The notes beneath the pieces were generated by a model. That model ran no database searches, was not told where the DNA came from, and saw nothing but the letters and a program-made list of their open reading frames with translations. Made by a program: the position numbers and the translations under genes. Positions 42,729-51,517 of a stretch of DNA of 64,000 bases are shown here, in pieces. Source of the DNA: Fibrobacter sp. (GTDB taxonomy: Bacteria; Fibrobacterota; Fibrobacteria; Fibrobacterales; Fibrobacteraceae). Numbering within the stretch: position 1 is the stretch's first letter; each line of letters opens with the position of its first letter. The stretch lies in contig JAGCPF010000025.1 in NCBI GenBank assembly GCA_017642335.1, positions 1 to 64,000 on the forward strand. Reading direction: 5' to 3'.

Positions 42729-43669
42729 CAGTCTTTACCGAAAAACCTTTTGGCCAGGGGGAGCCCGATAGCCGTGAAGAGAACTCTCCGGAGCGTCTTG
42801 AAAGCGCTGTCCTTCAAGAACAAGAAATTGCGGTTTGCAAAAACCCAGGGGATGACGGTCGGGATGAATCCCTCGACTTGGCGGCGGAGCGTTATTTCGA
42901 GGAGCTTCTCGGCGAAGCGCGTCTCGTTGTGGTTGAGGTGCATGTCGTGCCTGTGGCAAAGGATTTCCTCAATCCATTTCTGCTGTGTTGCGAGCGTTTC
43001 GCTCATGGGGGGCTGACGTGCGCCGCCGACAGCGTTGTTCCCGTGAATCCTGTACTGGGCGACAATCTTTGAAATGGCCTTTATTCCGCCGTTCTTCTGG
43101 GCGTACATGGCAATCCACCGGTCATGAACCGTGACGTTCTCGGAAAGCGGGAGCACCAGGGGGAGGAGGCTTGCCCGGAAAAGGGAGAGGCATCCCGTGA
43201 CGTTGTTTATGCCGGCAATCTGTCGGCGTATGCTGCAGTGGGTGTCGATGTTCGATAGGGCGCGCCACGATGGCGCGGTCAAAGCCCCTTTGCCGTCGAT
43301 AACTTCTGCGTCACCGTAGATGAGGGCCGCGTCCCCAATTTCATTTTCGAGCGTTTCGAGTTTGTCCGGTAGCCAGATGTCGTCCTGGTCGGCGAGTGCG
43401 ATGTAGTCGTCTTCGCTCAGCCTGCGTCTGGCCTCTTCAAGCCCCAAAGAGAATGCGGCCCGGTGACCCTGGTTTTTGGGGCAGTGAACGATGTCCATCG
43501 GGAGCCTGTCCAGGTTCTGTTCCAAGATGCTCATGGTGGAGTCGGTGGAGCCGTCGTCCACGGCAATGATCATGTCTGCAGCGCGGGTTTGGCGAACAAG
43601 GGAATCGAGCATCTCCTGGAGATACTTCTTCCCGTTGTAGGTTGCGAGCACGATGCAGATTTTAGCCAT
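42728..43669 (-). CDS. Family 2 glycosyltransferase
   Basis: A 313-residue GT2 enzyme. KICIVLATYNGKKYLQEML and IIAVDDGSTDSTM form the nucleotide-binding part; ALADQDDIWLPDKLE provides the QDD motif typical of alpha-L-Rha alpha-1,3-L-rhamnosyltransferase-like proteins. The C-terminal 120 residues (RHDMHLNHNETRFAEKLLEI) are helical. The frame extends upstream, but ATG 43669 begins the fold exactly. It is the first gene of the minus-strand cluster to 40265, with the next frame coupled through TGATG. It is divergent from a family 4 glycosyltransferase at 43784. Confidence 0.9.
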   Translation of the reverse strand: MAKICIVLATYNGKKYLQEMLDSLVRQTRAADMIIAVDDGSTDSTMSILEQNLDRLPMDIVHCPKNQGHRAAFSLGLEEARRRLSEDDYIALADQDDIWLPDKLETLENEIGDAALIYGDAEVIDGKGALTAPSWRALSNIDTHCSIRRQIAGINNVTGCLSLFRASLLPLVLPLSENVTVHDRWIAMYAQKNGGIKAISKIVAQYRIHGNNAVGGARQPPMSETLATQQKWIEEILCHRHDMHLNHNETRFAEKLLEITLRRQVEGFIPTVIPWVFANRNFLFLKDSAFKTLRRVLFTAIGLPLAKRFFGKD

Positions 43670-43783
43670 GTTTTGAATATAGTTAATAATGTATGCCCAT
43701 GTTGTGACAAGAAACACCCGTTTTTGTTTTATATTTGTATTTTATTTTTCGTAAAGTAAAATGGATTGCTGCAGAGGCCGATA

Positions 43784-44902
43784 ATGAACAGTCGAAAGAA
43801 GGTTTTGCTCGTTTGTGATAAAAACGAATGCACCAGTTTCGGTCGGCTGGCACACTCCATTATGCATGCCCTGGAACCTGAATTCGACTGCGGTACCATT
43901 TGGCTCAAGACTCCGAAGTTTTTCGGTAATCATAGCGAACGCGACGAGCTGGAAATCTGGGCCCCGTCCCTGCACGTAGGCTTTTTCACGTTCCGTCACC
44001 CGTTCAAGAAAATTCTCAGGCGGGAACGCCCCGACGTCGTGCTGTTCATCCGCCCGGAACTCGGCTTCCTTGTACCTGTCGCCAAGTCGGCGATACCCGA
44101 GGCAAGGTGTGTCATGTTCGTCCATGATACGTTTGCGGAGACTCTCTACCCGGATAGCCTGAAGTTCAAGGTGCTGAACCGTTTCTTTATCCGTGATACG
44201 GTCAAGTCGGATTATTACGTGTACAATTCCCGTTGGACGCGGACCGAGGCGGAAGCGCATTTCGGTACGGCCGGGACAAGGGGGACGGTCATCGGCTGCC
44301 CCATCGATTCCTCGCTTTTCAGTGCGCCGTCGCAGCCTGTCGATGCCGCTGACCGTGCGGCTTTCCGCGAAAAGTTCGACATACGCGGATTCAAGGCGAT
44401 GTGCCTGAACGTGAGCCTCGACGAGCCCCGGAAAAACATCGAGACGTATTTCGAGATGGCCCGCCTATGCCCCGACGTGGCGTTCGTGCGCGTGGGGAAG
44501 GTTTCCGAGCGGCTGGAGCAGATTATTGCCCGCGACCATCTGAACAACGTATTCCATTTCCCCGAATTCAAGGCGCATGAACTGCGCGATTTCTACCGCC
44601 ATGCCGATTTGATGGTCTACCCGTCGCTCCTCGAAGGTTTCGGAATGCCCCCGATAGAGGCGCTGTCGTGCGGGACGCCCTCGGTCGCCGCGGCGACGTC
44701 TGCCATGAAGGAAAATTTGGAAGGCGTCGTTCCCCTCGTGGATCCGCCGACCGATGCCGGGGCGTTCGTCAAAATCCTTGAACGCGTCCTTGCCGGCGAA
44801 AACATCGTCAATGCGGAAAACAAGGACAAACTTCTGGAGTATTGCTCCAGTGCGTCATTTGCTCGGCGTGTCGGCGCTGCGATTCTAGAATCTCTCGAAT
44901 AA
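43784..44902 (+). CDS. Family 4-type glycosyltransferase
   Basis: A 372-residue GT-B glycosyltransferase. Starting MNSRKKVLLVCDKNECTSFG, the C-terminal half has the retaining signature: LNVSLDEPRKNIETYFEMA, FPEFKAHELRDFYRHADLMV, then YPSLLEGFGMPPIEALSCGTP, with Glu in EGFGMPPIEA that contacts the nucleotide-sugar. The product is likely a surface glycan. ATG 43784 is preceded by AGAGG 7 bases before; the frame is open from a TTG at 43766. It faces away from the family 2 cluster, so it has its own promoter in the 114-base gap. Confidence 0.88.
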   Translation: MNSRKKVLLVCDKNECTSFGRLAHSIMHALEPEFDCGTIWLKTPKFFGNHSERDELEIWAPSLHVGFFTFRHPFKKILRRERPDVVLFIRPELGFLVPVAKSAIPEARCVMFVHDTFAETLYPDSLKFKVLNRFFIRDTVKSDYYVYNSRWTRTEAEAHFGTAGTRGTVIGCPIDSSLFSAPSQPVDAADRAAFREKFDIRGFKAMCLNVSLDEPRKNIETYFEMARLCPDVAFVRVGKVSERLEQIIARDHLNNVFHFPEFKAHELRDFYRHADLMVYPSLLEGFGMPPIEALSCGTPSVAAATSAMKENLEGVVPLVDPPTDAGAFVKILERVLAGENIVNAENKDKLLEYCSSASFARRVGAAILESLE

Positions 44903-44932
44903 ACGAATCTGGATGTTTTTTGGGCCCGCGGA

Positions 44933-45682
44933 TTATTCCTTGATGTCGCGGAGCATTTCGGGAGTCATCTTGCTGAGCGAGATGGCCGCTTCCCTCTTGG
45001 CGTTGAGCGCCTTGTGTCTCCTGAAAAGTGCGGACCATGCCCGGGGGTGGCGCAGCGCGAACTTGCCTGCGGCCGTAATGCCGAGACTCTTGTACAAGGT
45101 CCTGACGCAGCCCGTGTCGTATTCCTTCGGGTCCATCTGGCTATCCGCCGGGTTTCCGTCGATGACAAGGTAGGGGACGCTCAGCATTCTTCCGCCCGCG
45201 TGGAGCATCCGGAGCGAATAGTCCGTGAGCTGGAACCGTGCGGGGAGCGTCGTGTCGACCCGGCCCGTGCGCTGCACGATGCGGCGGCTGAATGCCGCGA
45301 CGTCAGGATGCGGGCCCGCGACAAAGCGGATGGCCGAATTCTCTGAAATTTGTTCAAAATCGCCGTTTTTTGCGATGATGGAGCCGCCCAGGAATTTCCC
45401 GGCCGCTTTGATTCGCGGGGCTAACGCGTCCGCCATGGGGAAGGACGCGTTGCATTCAGCAAGGTTGTTCAGGAAGTCTCGTGTTATTTCGACATTTTCC
45501 GTGGCGACGACAATCCATTCGGCCTCGCTCGCTTCCAGACCCTTGTTGATGTCGTCCACGAAAAACCAGCCGAGCGATGGGTCGGTGAACGGCGGTACGT
45601 TTTGTTGCGTGTCTTGTGCGGAATTTGCTGTGTCCGCCTTGAACCTGTCGCTCACGATGATGACGTCGAACTGGCGGAGCAT
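44933..45682 (-). CDS. GT-A-like glycosyltransferase family protein
   Basis: A 249-residue protein with loose resemblance to GT-A glycosyltransferases: an N-terminal strand FDVIIVSDRF, then GWFFVDDINKGLEASEAEWIVVATENVEI, the pattern that in GT2 enzymes ends at the metal-binding acidic motif; here the usual DxD is replaced by ATEN. A C-terminal helix carries basic residues (RRHKALNAKREAAISLSKM). The missing DxD suggests a divergent or inactive enzyme. It is co-oriented with, and 10 bases downstream of, the PorV-like gene. Function otherwise unknown. Confidence 0.5.
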   Translation of the reverse strand: MLRQFDVIIVSDRFKADTANSAQDTQQNVPPFTDPSLGWFFVDDINKGLEASEAEWIVVATENVEITRDFLNNLAECNASFPMADALAPRIKAAGKFLGGSIIAKNGDFEQISENSAIRFVAGPHPDVAAFSRRIVQRTGRVDTTLPARFQLTDYSLRMLHAGGRMLSVPYLVIDGNPADSQMDPKEYDTGCVRTLYKSLGITAAGKFALRHPRAWSALFRRHKALNAKREAAISLSKMTPEMLRDIKE

Positions 45683-45692
45683 GCCTGAATCC

Positions 45693-46709
45693 CTAGAACC
45701 CCAGGCGGAGGCCTACGCGGTGCTCCATGCCGAGCCCTTCGGCCAGGTAAGAGAATGCGTAGTCGAGCGCAAACAGGTTGGATGCGTAGCCGAGGCCGAG
45801 GCTGAACAGCCTTGCCGTGTTGGATTCGTCGGGCCTGCTGTTGGATGCGGCGAGTTCCTTGACGTCGCGTACGAGGTCAAGCCAGTTGCGGGTCCAGCCG
45901 CCGCGGATGGTAAAGCTTGAACCCAGCGCATATTCGGCACCGATGTTGAGGATGGGTGGCGTGAATCGCGGGAAGTCCGTCGCCGTGTGGATCGTGAGAC
46001 GGCGGATGCTCTTGGGCTTGAAAAATGCGGATGCCGTGAACGTTTGGCTCATGGCGTAGAAGTCGTCCTGCCCGTCTTCCGTGTAGTCGCGCAGCATCGA
46101 ACCGAAATCCTTGCCCGCAAGAGCGAGGCCGATACTGTTGCTGCTGTTCTGCCAGGCAAGGCCCCAGTCGAAAGCGGCACCGATGGCCGCCCTGTCGGTA
46201 TTGCGTTCGTCGGACAGCTTCTCGGCGACGACTTTGAGGCCGGCACCGAACTGGATGTGCTTCATCGGGAAGGCAACCCCTGCCGTGAACAGGTGGCCGA
46301 AGGGGTTGTACTCCTTGTTGGTATACTCGCCGTTCTCGTCGACACCCTTGATTTCGCCGACGTCGTACCAGTTGTACGAAATCTGGATGGCGTAGTCCTT
46401 GTACTTTGTCGTGTAGAACAGGGAACCCTGGTTTTCGGCAAAGTCGCCGGTCTGCCAGTGGGCTGCCACGATATGCGTCTTGCCTTCCTGCACGCGGAGT
46501 GCTGCCAGGTTCATCTGCGAGACGGTGGGGTCCGTGCTGGGCATTGCGGCTGCCGAATGCTCGAGTGCCGCGTTACGCGGGCTGTCGAACGTGCTTGCGA
46601 AAGAGAACGCTTCTTCGCCGGAATTGTCTTGCGAAAAATAGGCATGGCACAAGGCCGGTGCGGCTGACGCAAGCGCGGCGCAAAACGAAACTCTTTTCAA
46701 CAGGTCCAT
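45693..46709 (-). CDS. PorV/PorQ-like outer membrane protein
   Basis: A 338-residue exported barrel. Signal peptide MDLLKRVSFCAALASAAPAL ends near CHA, followed by the family opening AFSFASTFDSPRNAALEHSA and DPTVSQMNLAAL, then repeated beta-strands ending in MEHRVGLRLGF with terminal Phe. PorV and PorQ proteins serve type IX secretion in Bacteroidota; the same protein class also occurs at 8407, so at least two paralogues are present in this window. The gene lies upstream of the GT-A-like gene and both share a direction. Partner and cargo are not known. Confidence 0.7.
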   Translation of the reverse strand: MDLLKRVSFCAALASAAPALCHAYFSQDNSGEEAFSFASTFDSPRNAALEHSAAAMPSTDPTVSQMNLAALRVQEGKTHIVAAHWQTGDFAENQGSLFYTTKYKDYAIQISYNWYDVGEIKGVDENGEYTNKEYNPFGHLFTAGVAFPMKHIQFGAGLKVVAEKLSDERNTDRAAIGAAFDWGLAWQNSSNSIGLALAGKDFGSMLRDYTEDGQDDFYAMSQTFTASAFFKPKSIRRLTIHTATDFPRFTPPILNIGAEYALGSSFTIRGGWTRNWLDLVRDVKELAASNSRPDESNTARLFSLGLGYASNLFALDYAFSYLAEGLGMEHRVGLRLGF

Positions 46710-46812
46710 GCTTAAAATCTAGAAAAATCCATAAAAACGGATGTACTTAAAATGCATTTTTTTGCCTTCTGCCTTTACAAAATTGGCGTTTTTTTGTATA
46801 TTTGGTTCGCTC

Positions 46813-46885
46813 GGGCTATTAGCTCAGTTGGTAGAGCAACGCCCTTTTAAGGCGTGGGTCGAAGGTTCGAGCCCTTCATAGCTCA
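46813..46885 (+). tRNA. tRNA-Lys (UUU)
   Basis: A 73-nt cloverleaf: acceptor GGGCTAT pairs with ATAGCTC (one G-T), D-arm GCTC...GAGC, anticodon stem ACGCC/GGCGT with loop CTTTTAA (anticodon TTT), variable GGGTC, T-arm GAAGG-TTCGAGC-CCTTC, discriminator A. CCA is not encoded. A terminator follows 2 bases later. Confidence 0.97.
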
Positions 46886-46886
46886 G

Positions 46887-46919
46887 AAAACCGGCTCCGA
46901 AGTCTCGGGGCCGGTTTTT
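46887..46919 (+). terminator. Terminator of tRNA-Lys, 14 bases before mfd
   Basis: Stem AACCGGCTCC/GGGGCCGGTT with one G-T wobble around GAAGTCTC, followed by TTT. It lies between the tRNA and the mfd start, so either mfd is expressed by read-through or the hairpin is part of its leader. Confidence 0.8.
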
Positions 46920-46932
46920 AGTTTGGTCTTTT

Positions 46933-49900
46933 ATGGAAACTTTGTCGGAATTTCTTCAGGAGTCGGCCAGCGGGTCCATTGCGCTTTTCGATGGCGTGGA
47001 CTCCGGTTCGCTGCATGTGTGCGGGGCGAGCGTCCCCATGCTTGCCATGGCGGTCGCGAGCCGTTTCCTGAAGCGTCCGGAGTCCGTACTCGTAGTCGCG
47101 AAGGACTACAGGAGCGCCGAAGTCTGGGTCGAGAACCTGGAAAGCCTCGTGGGCGAGGAATTTGTCCGATTTTTCCCTTCGCTCGGGCTCAAACCATACG
47201 AATCCAAGGTCCCTTTCGAGGGAGTGCTCGAGGAACGCCTCAAGTTTTTCCGCGATATCGGCCGTAACGACCGCCCGTTTGTCGTCGTTTGCCCGCTGGA
47301 CGCATTGCTAGCGAAACTCCCGAAGCCGGGAACCGTGCTGGAAAACGTTTTCCGCATCAAGGTGGGCGATGTATTCGAACCCTCCAAGCTCAGGCCCTGG
47401 TTCCTGGATCACGGGTTCATCGAACAGCCCGTGGTGAGCGGGGTGGGCGAGTTCTCCATCCGCGGCTGCATTGTGGACGTGAACTGCCTCCTGTACCCGC
47501 ACCCCATCCGTATCGAGTTCTTCGGCGACGAGGTGGAATCCATCCGCTCCTTCGACATCTTCAGCCAGCGCTCCGTAGAAGAAAAGAAGTTTGTCGACCT
47601 GTTCCCGATGGGCGAGTTCACGATTCCCGAACGCGAAGCGGCCATGATGGGCGACGCCCTGCACGACATCTGGTGGCGCAGGGACCGTTACCAGCCGCTC
47701 ACCTCGAGCCTTTTGGACTATTTGCCCCGCGCGGCGCTCGTGTTCGAGGAACTTTCCGTGCTCTCCGAGACGGCGAGCAAGCTCTACCAGGCGTACGAGG
47801 CCGCCTACGAGAACGCACGCGGCCCCGAATCCGAGGTTTCTAAACCCAATTCGTTCTGGTTCAAGATGGGCGAGCTTTCGGCGAATTTCGCCCTGCGCCC
47901 GTGCCTCGACATGACCAACGTCGAGACCGACGCCTCGAACTGGTACAAGGTCAACCTCAAGAAACAGGATTTCTCCTCGACCGGGACCGACGCCGTCGCA
48001 AAAGAAATCGAGAATTTTTACGCCACCGGCGGGCGAGTCTACGTCGTGGCACCGACGCAAGGCGGCCTGACCCGCCTGCAGCACTATTTCGAGGACCTTC
48101 CCATCGAAGGTTACTTTGTCGGCAACATCACCGAAGGTTTCTGGCTCGAAGACGACAAGGTCGCCTTCTTGACGGAGACGCGAATCTTCAACCGCCATCC
48201 CAACAAGGCCCGCAAGCGCAAGATCTCCGGCTCGGTATCCAGCGCGCTGATGGTCGAGTCGCTGAACCGCGGCGACTTCGTCGCCCACGAGGACCACGGC
48301 ATCGGCCGCTACCTGGGCCTTGTCCGCGTCGAGGTGAACGGCGGCATGGTGGACTGCGCCCTGCTCGAATACGAGGGCGGCGACCGCCTCAAGTTCCCCG
48401 TGGCCGACCTCCAGAAGATAGAGAAGGTCGACTCCCCGCAGGACAACCCGCTCAAGCTCGACCGCCTGGGTTCCAAGAACTGGGAAAACAAGAAAAAGCG
48501 CATGAAGCAGAAGGTCGTGCAGATTGCGCGCGAACTTGTGGACCTTTATGCTCGCCGCGAACTCGTGGAAGGTTTCGGCTTCCCGCCCGACGGCAAGTTC
48601 CAGAAGGAATTCGAGGACGCCTTCGAGTACGAACCCACCCCGGACCAGGTCAAGGCCACTGCCGACATCAAGCGCGACATGGAAGCCCGCAAGCCCATGG
48701 ACCGCCTCATCTGCGGCGACGTCGGGTTCGGCAAGACGGAAGTCGCCATGCGCGCCGCCTTCAAGTGCATCCTTGCCAAGAAACAGGTGGCCGTCCTCGT
48801 GCCGACGACCATCCTCGCCGCCCAGCATTACGAGAATTTCTGCGACCGCTTCGCCGCCTTCCCGGCAGTGAACATAGCTTTGGTCAACCGCTACAAGAGC
48901 CCCAAGGAAAAGAAGGAAATCCTCAAGCGCGTGAGCGAGGGCAAGGTCGACATCGTCATCGGAACGCACGCGCTGCTCTCGGCCAAGAACGAGTTCAAGG
49001 ACCTGGGCCTCCTCATCATCGACGAGGAACAGAAGTTCGGCGTGAAGCAGAAGGAAAAGCTCCGCGAGCTGCGTCTCGCCGTCGACACGCTCAGCATGAG
49101 CGCCACGCCGATTCCGCGCTCCTTGCACCTCAGCATGACCGGCGTCCGCGACATCTCGCTCATCAACACGCCTCCCGTGAACCGCCTGCCCGTCGAGACC
49201 GTCATGCTCAAGCGCGACGACGAGGTCATCAAGAACGCGATCCTCGACGAGCTGGCCCGCGGCGGCCAGGTGTTCATCGTGAACGACCGCGTGCAGACGA
49301 TTTATACTTTGGCCGAAGAAATCGAGGCGCTCGTGCCGCAGGCCCGCATCGCCGTCGCGCACGGCCAGATGGACGACCACGACCTGGAACGCGTGATGGA
49401 TGCCTTCCTCAGCCGCAAGTTCGATGTCCTCGTGAGCACGAGCATCATCGAGTCCGGCCTCGACGTGCCCAACGCGAACACCATCATCGTCATCAACGCG
49501 CACCACTTCGGCATCAGCCAGCTTTACCAGATGCGCGGCCGCGTCGGGCGCAGCAGCGTGCTCGCGAAGGCTTTCCTCGTCATCCCCGCCCGCGGCGAGA
49601 TTTCGCAGGAATCCATGACCCGCCTGAAGGCCCTCGAGCAGTTCTCCGACCTCGGCAGCGGCTACCAGCTCGCCATGCGCGACCTCGAAATCCGCGGGGC
49701 CGGCAACCTCCTGGGCCAGGAGCAGCACGGCTTCATCGCCGAAGTCGGCTTTGAGACCTATGTCCGCCTCGTCAAGGAGGCCGTCGAGGCCCTTCGCGGC
49801 GGAAGCCCGCTCGACAAGCCCGTGCAGACCCGCGTGGAACTGGGCGTGGACGCCTACCTCCCCGAGGACTACATCCAGGACGGCCTCACGCGCATCTCGC

Positions 49901-50289
49901 TGTACCAGCGCATCTCGCGCACCCGCTCCACGGCCGAAGTCGAGAGCATATCGCAGGAACTCGTGGACCGCTTCGGCCCGCTGCCCGTTGCCACGAAGAT
50001 GCTCCTCGCCGTTACCGAGATCGGGCTGTTGGCCGGACGCCTGCGCATCCAGGGCTTGGTGCAGCGCAAGGGCATGCTCGCCGCGACATTCACGGAATTC
50101 CCACCGCCCGACCTGCGCGTCGTCTCGGAGATGACATCGCTCTGCCCGTTCCCCATGCGCATCCTCGGCAGCACGCCCATGCAGGCCGTCATCGAACTCG
50201 GCAACGGCACGCCCAACATCTACGCCGAAAAGACGCTCGAGGCGTTCCGGGCGTTCGCTCCTATCGAGATTACTCCCGCTAAACTTTGA
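46933..50289 (+). CDS. mfd: Transcription-repair coupling factor Mfd
   Basis: A 1118-residue DNA translocase that removes RNA polymerase stalled at lesions and recruits UvrA. Domains in order: UvrB-like N-terminal module (about 1-350); RNA polymerase-interacting CarD-like domain GDFVAHEDHGIGRYLGLVRV (about 455-475); SF2 motor with Walker A CGDVGFGKTEVAM (about 596-608), DEEQ box IIDEEQKFGVKQKE, TRG-like helicase motif ISQLYQMRGRVGRSS; and the C-terminal TRCF D7 domain, about 90 residues. Motifs are intact and length is near the family norm of about 1150. The gene start follows the tRNA-Lys terminator. Its stop overlaps the convergent TatD-like gene by 11 bases. Confidence 0.97.
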   Translation: METLSEFLQESASGSIALFDGVDSGSLHVCGASVPMLAMAVASRFLKRPESVLVVAKDYRSAEVWVENLESLVGEEFVRFFPSLGLKPYESKVPFEGVLEERLKFFRDIGRNDRPFVVVCPLDALLAKLPKPGTVLENVFRIKVGDVFEPSKLRPWFLDHGFIEQPVVSGVGEFSIRGCIVDVNCLLYPHPIRIEFFGDEVESIRSFDIFSQRSVEEKKFVDLFPMGEFTIPEREAAMMGDALHDIWWRRDRYQPLTSSLLDYLPRAALVFEELSVLSETASKLYQAYEAAYENARGPESEVSKPNSFWFKMGELSANFALRPCLDMTNVETDASNWYKVNLKKQDFSSTGTDAVAKEIENFYATGGRVYVVAPTQGGLTRLQHYFEDLPIEGYFVGNITEGFWLEDDKVAFLTETRIFNRHPNKARKRKISGSVSSALMVESLNRGDFVAHEDHGIGRYLGLVRVEVNGGMVDCALLEYEGGDRLKFPVADLQKIEKVDSPQDNPLKLDRLGSKNWENKKKRMKQKVVQIARELVDLYARRELVEGFGFPPDGKFQKEFEDAFEYEPTPDQVKATADIKRDMEARKPMDRLICGDVGFGKTEVAMRAAFKCILAKKQVAVLVPTTILAAQHYENFCDRFAAFPAVNIALVNRYKSPKEKKEILKRVSEGKVDIVIGTHALLSAKNEFKDLGLLIIDEEQKFGVKQKEKLRELRLAVDTLSMSATPIPRSLHLSMTGVRDISLINTPPVNRLPVETVMLKRDDEVIKNAILDELARGGQVFIVNDRVQTIYTLAEEIEALVPQARIAVAHGQMDDHDLERVMDAFLSRKFDVLVSTSIIESGLDVPNANTIIVINAHHFGISQLYQMRGRVGRSSVLAKAFLVIPARGEISQESMTRLKALEQFSDLGSGYQLAMRDLEIRGAGNLLGQEQHGFIAEVGFETYVRLVKEAVEALRGGSPLDKPVQTRVELGVDAYLPEDYIQDGLTRISLYQRISRTRSTAEVESISQELVDRFGPLPVATKMLLAVTEIGLLAGRLRIQGLVQRKGMLAATFTEFPPPDLRVVSEMTSLCPFPMRILGSTPMQAVIELGNGTPNIYAEKTLEAFRAFAPIEITPAKL

Positions 50290-51100
50290 GATTGTCCCAG
50301 AGGGACTTCGTGGCAAGCCAGCGCTCCCTGAGCGACTGGACGATTTGTTCCACACTGTATTCCGCCGCAGCGTCGCCATTTGCGGCACCCCGGCCGTCGC
50401 CCGCGAACGTGTTTTCTTTGGTCGCGAACGTCGTCTCGTCGGCGTCTGTCTCGAACCGCACGTTCTGTTCCGGAATCAGGGGGATGGCCGCGAGCGTCGA
50501 CTTTTTCTTGAAACTGTCCGCGTGCAGGCTGAAAATCGCCCCCATCGGGAGGGCCGCCCGCACGATGCCCGCGTCGCCGCCGAACCGGTGGAAAACGGGC
50601 CTTGGCACAGATTTAGCCGTGCCCAACAGCCCAGCAGCATCCGAAAACTTTGCCGAACCCGACAGCCCTGCCGCATCCGACAGCGGCGGATATTTTGCCT
50701 TTTTTAGCAACGCCACAATCCTCCCGTAGTCGCCCACGCAGTGGATCTGCAGGTCGCGCCGGAGGTCCCTGGCCAGTTCCACCTGCCGCAAAAAGACCGC
50801 CTCCTGCACGCCGTTCTCGCCGTATCCCGGGTAGCGCCTGTCCAGCCCGCACTCGCCGACGGAAGATGCCGGATCGCCGCGCAGGTAGCCCTCGAGCCTC
50901 CCGAAATCGGCATCCGAGACCTGTGCCGCCACCATCGGGTGGATGCCGAAAGCCCTGTCGCAGGGGCCCATCTTGGCCACGGACTCCCATTCCCACGGCT
51001 CGCAAGCGATGGCGACAAAGCCGTAGCCCGCCGCCGAGAGCGCCTCCTGGAGCGCGTCCGGGTAGGGGAGCCTGGCCGGATGCAGGTGAAAGTCGAACAT
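50279..51100 (-). CDS. TatD-like metal-dependent hydrolase
   Basis: A 273-residue TIM-barrel hydrolase of the TatD DNase family. Metal ligands in order: FDFHLHP at the start, SVGECGLDRR, LQIHCVG, FHRFGGD and RFETDADET. By family it may act as a 3'-5' nuclease or a phosphodiesterase. Two oddities: an insertion around residues 145-172 made of two near-repeats (SDAAGLSGSAKF and SDAAGLLGTAKS), and another near the C-terminus (FATKENTFAGDGRGAANGDA). The TTG at 51109 precedes ATG 51100; ATG is chosen. Its end overlaps mfd by 11 bases on the opposite strand. Confidence 0.85.
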   Translation of the reverse strand: MFDFHLHPARLPYPDALQEALSAAGYGFVAIACEPWEWESVAKMGPCDRAFGIHPMVAAQVSDADFGRLEGYLRGDPASSVGECGLDRRYPGYGENGVQEAVFLRQVELARDLRRDLQIHCVGDYGRIVALLKKAKYPPLSDAAGLSGSAKFSDAAGLLGTAKSVPRPVFHRFGGDAGIVRAALPMGAIFSLHADSFKKKSTLAAIPLIPEQNVRFETDADETTFATKENTFAGDGRGAANGDAAAEYSVEQIVQSLRERWLATKSLWDNLKV

Positions 51101-51247
51101 ATGGAACAATATAACTCCCGAAAAACGATGATTTTTGCCCTGAAAATATTTTCTTTACTTTTTTTGCTTGTTTTTTCGGAATAAAAAGCCTAGTTTAAAG
51201 GGGCCCAGGGCCGTGATTCCCTGTGTCTAAATAAAAAGGAGTTTTTA

Positions 51248-51445
51248 ATGCGAGACCTTCTTGAAAAAGTTCTTAAAAAGGGCCTGAATATAACGTTCTC
51301 CGAAGAAAATGGTTTTTCTGTTATTAGAATCTGTAAAGGCGACGAAGTCGTGGCGAGCTGCAGCCTGGGTGCCGCAAGCTTCAGGGATTCCGTCGAGGAA
51401 TCGCTGCAGGCGCTCCTGATGGACCTGGACCGCAAGGGAATCTAG
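51248..51445 (+). CDS. Small cytoplasmic protein of unknown function
   Basis: A 65-residue acidic protein: MRDLLEKVLKKGLNITFSEE, then NGFSVIRICKGDEVVASCSL and a helical end, SVEESLQALLMDLDRKG. The pattern helix-strand-strand-helix suggests a compact alpha/beta fold. A good AAGGAG ribosome site lies 8 bases before the ATG and a strong terminator follows, so it is a genuine single gene. It resembles short 'hypothetical' proteins of Fibrobacter; no function can be proposed. Confidence 0.68.
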   Translation: MRDLLEKVLKKGLNITFSEENGFSVIRICKGDEVVASCSLGAASFRDSVEESLQALLMDLDRKGI

Positions 51446-51470
51446 CCTAGAACCCGACCCGAAAGACATT

Positions 51471-51498
51471 AAAAAACTCCCGCTTCGGGAGTTTTTTT
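51471..51498. terminator. Bidirectional terminator shared by the small gene and the Rpn-type gene
   Basis: A stem AACTCCCG/CGGGAGTT with a 4-nt loop, flanked by six As and a run of seven Ts, between convergent genes ending at 51445 and 51518. Confidence 0.9.
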
Positions 51499-51517
51499 GC
51501 TTTATAGACGCGGAATA

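Noticed and set aside
47308..50388. A 1026-codon open frame opposite mfd
   Set aside because: Antisense to intact mfd, with biased composition and no motif.
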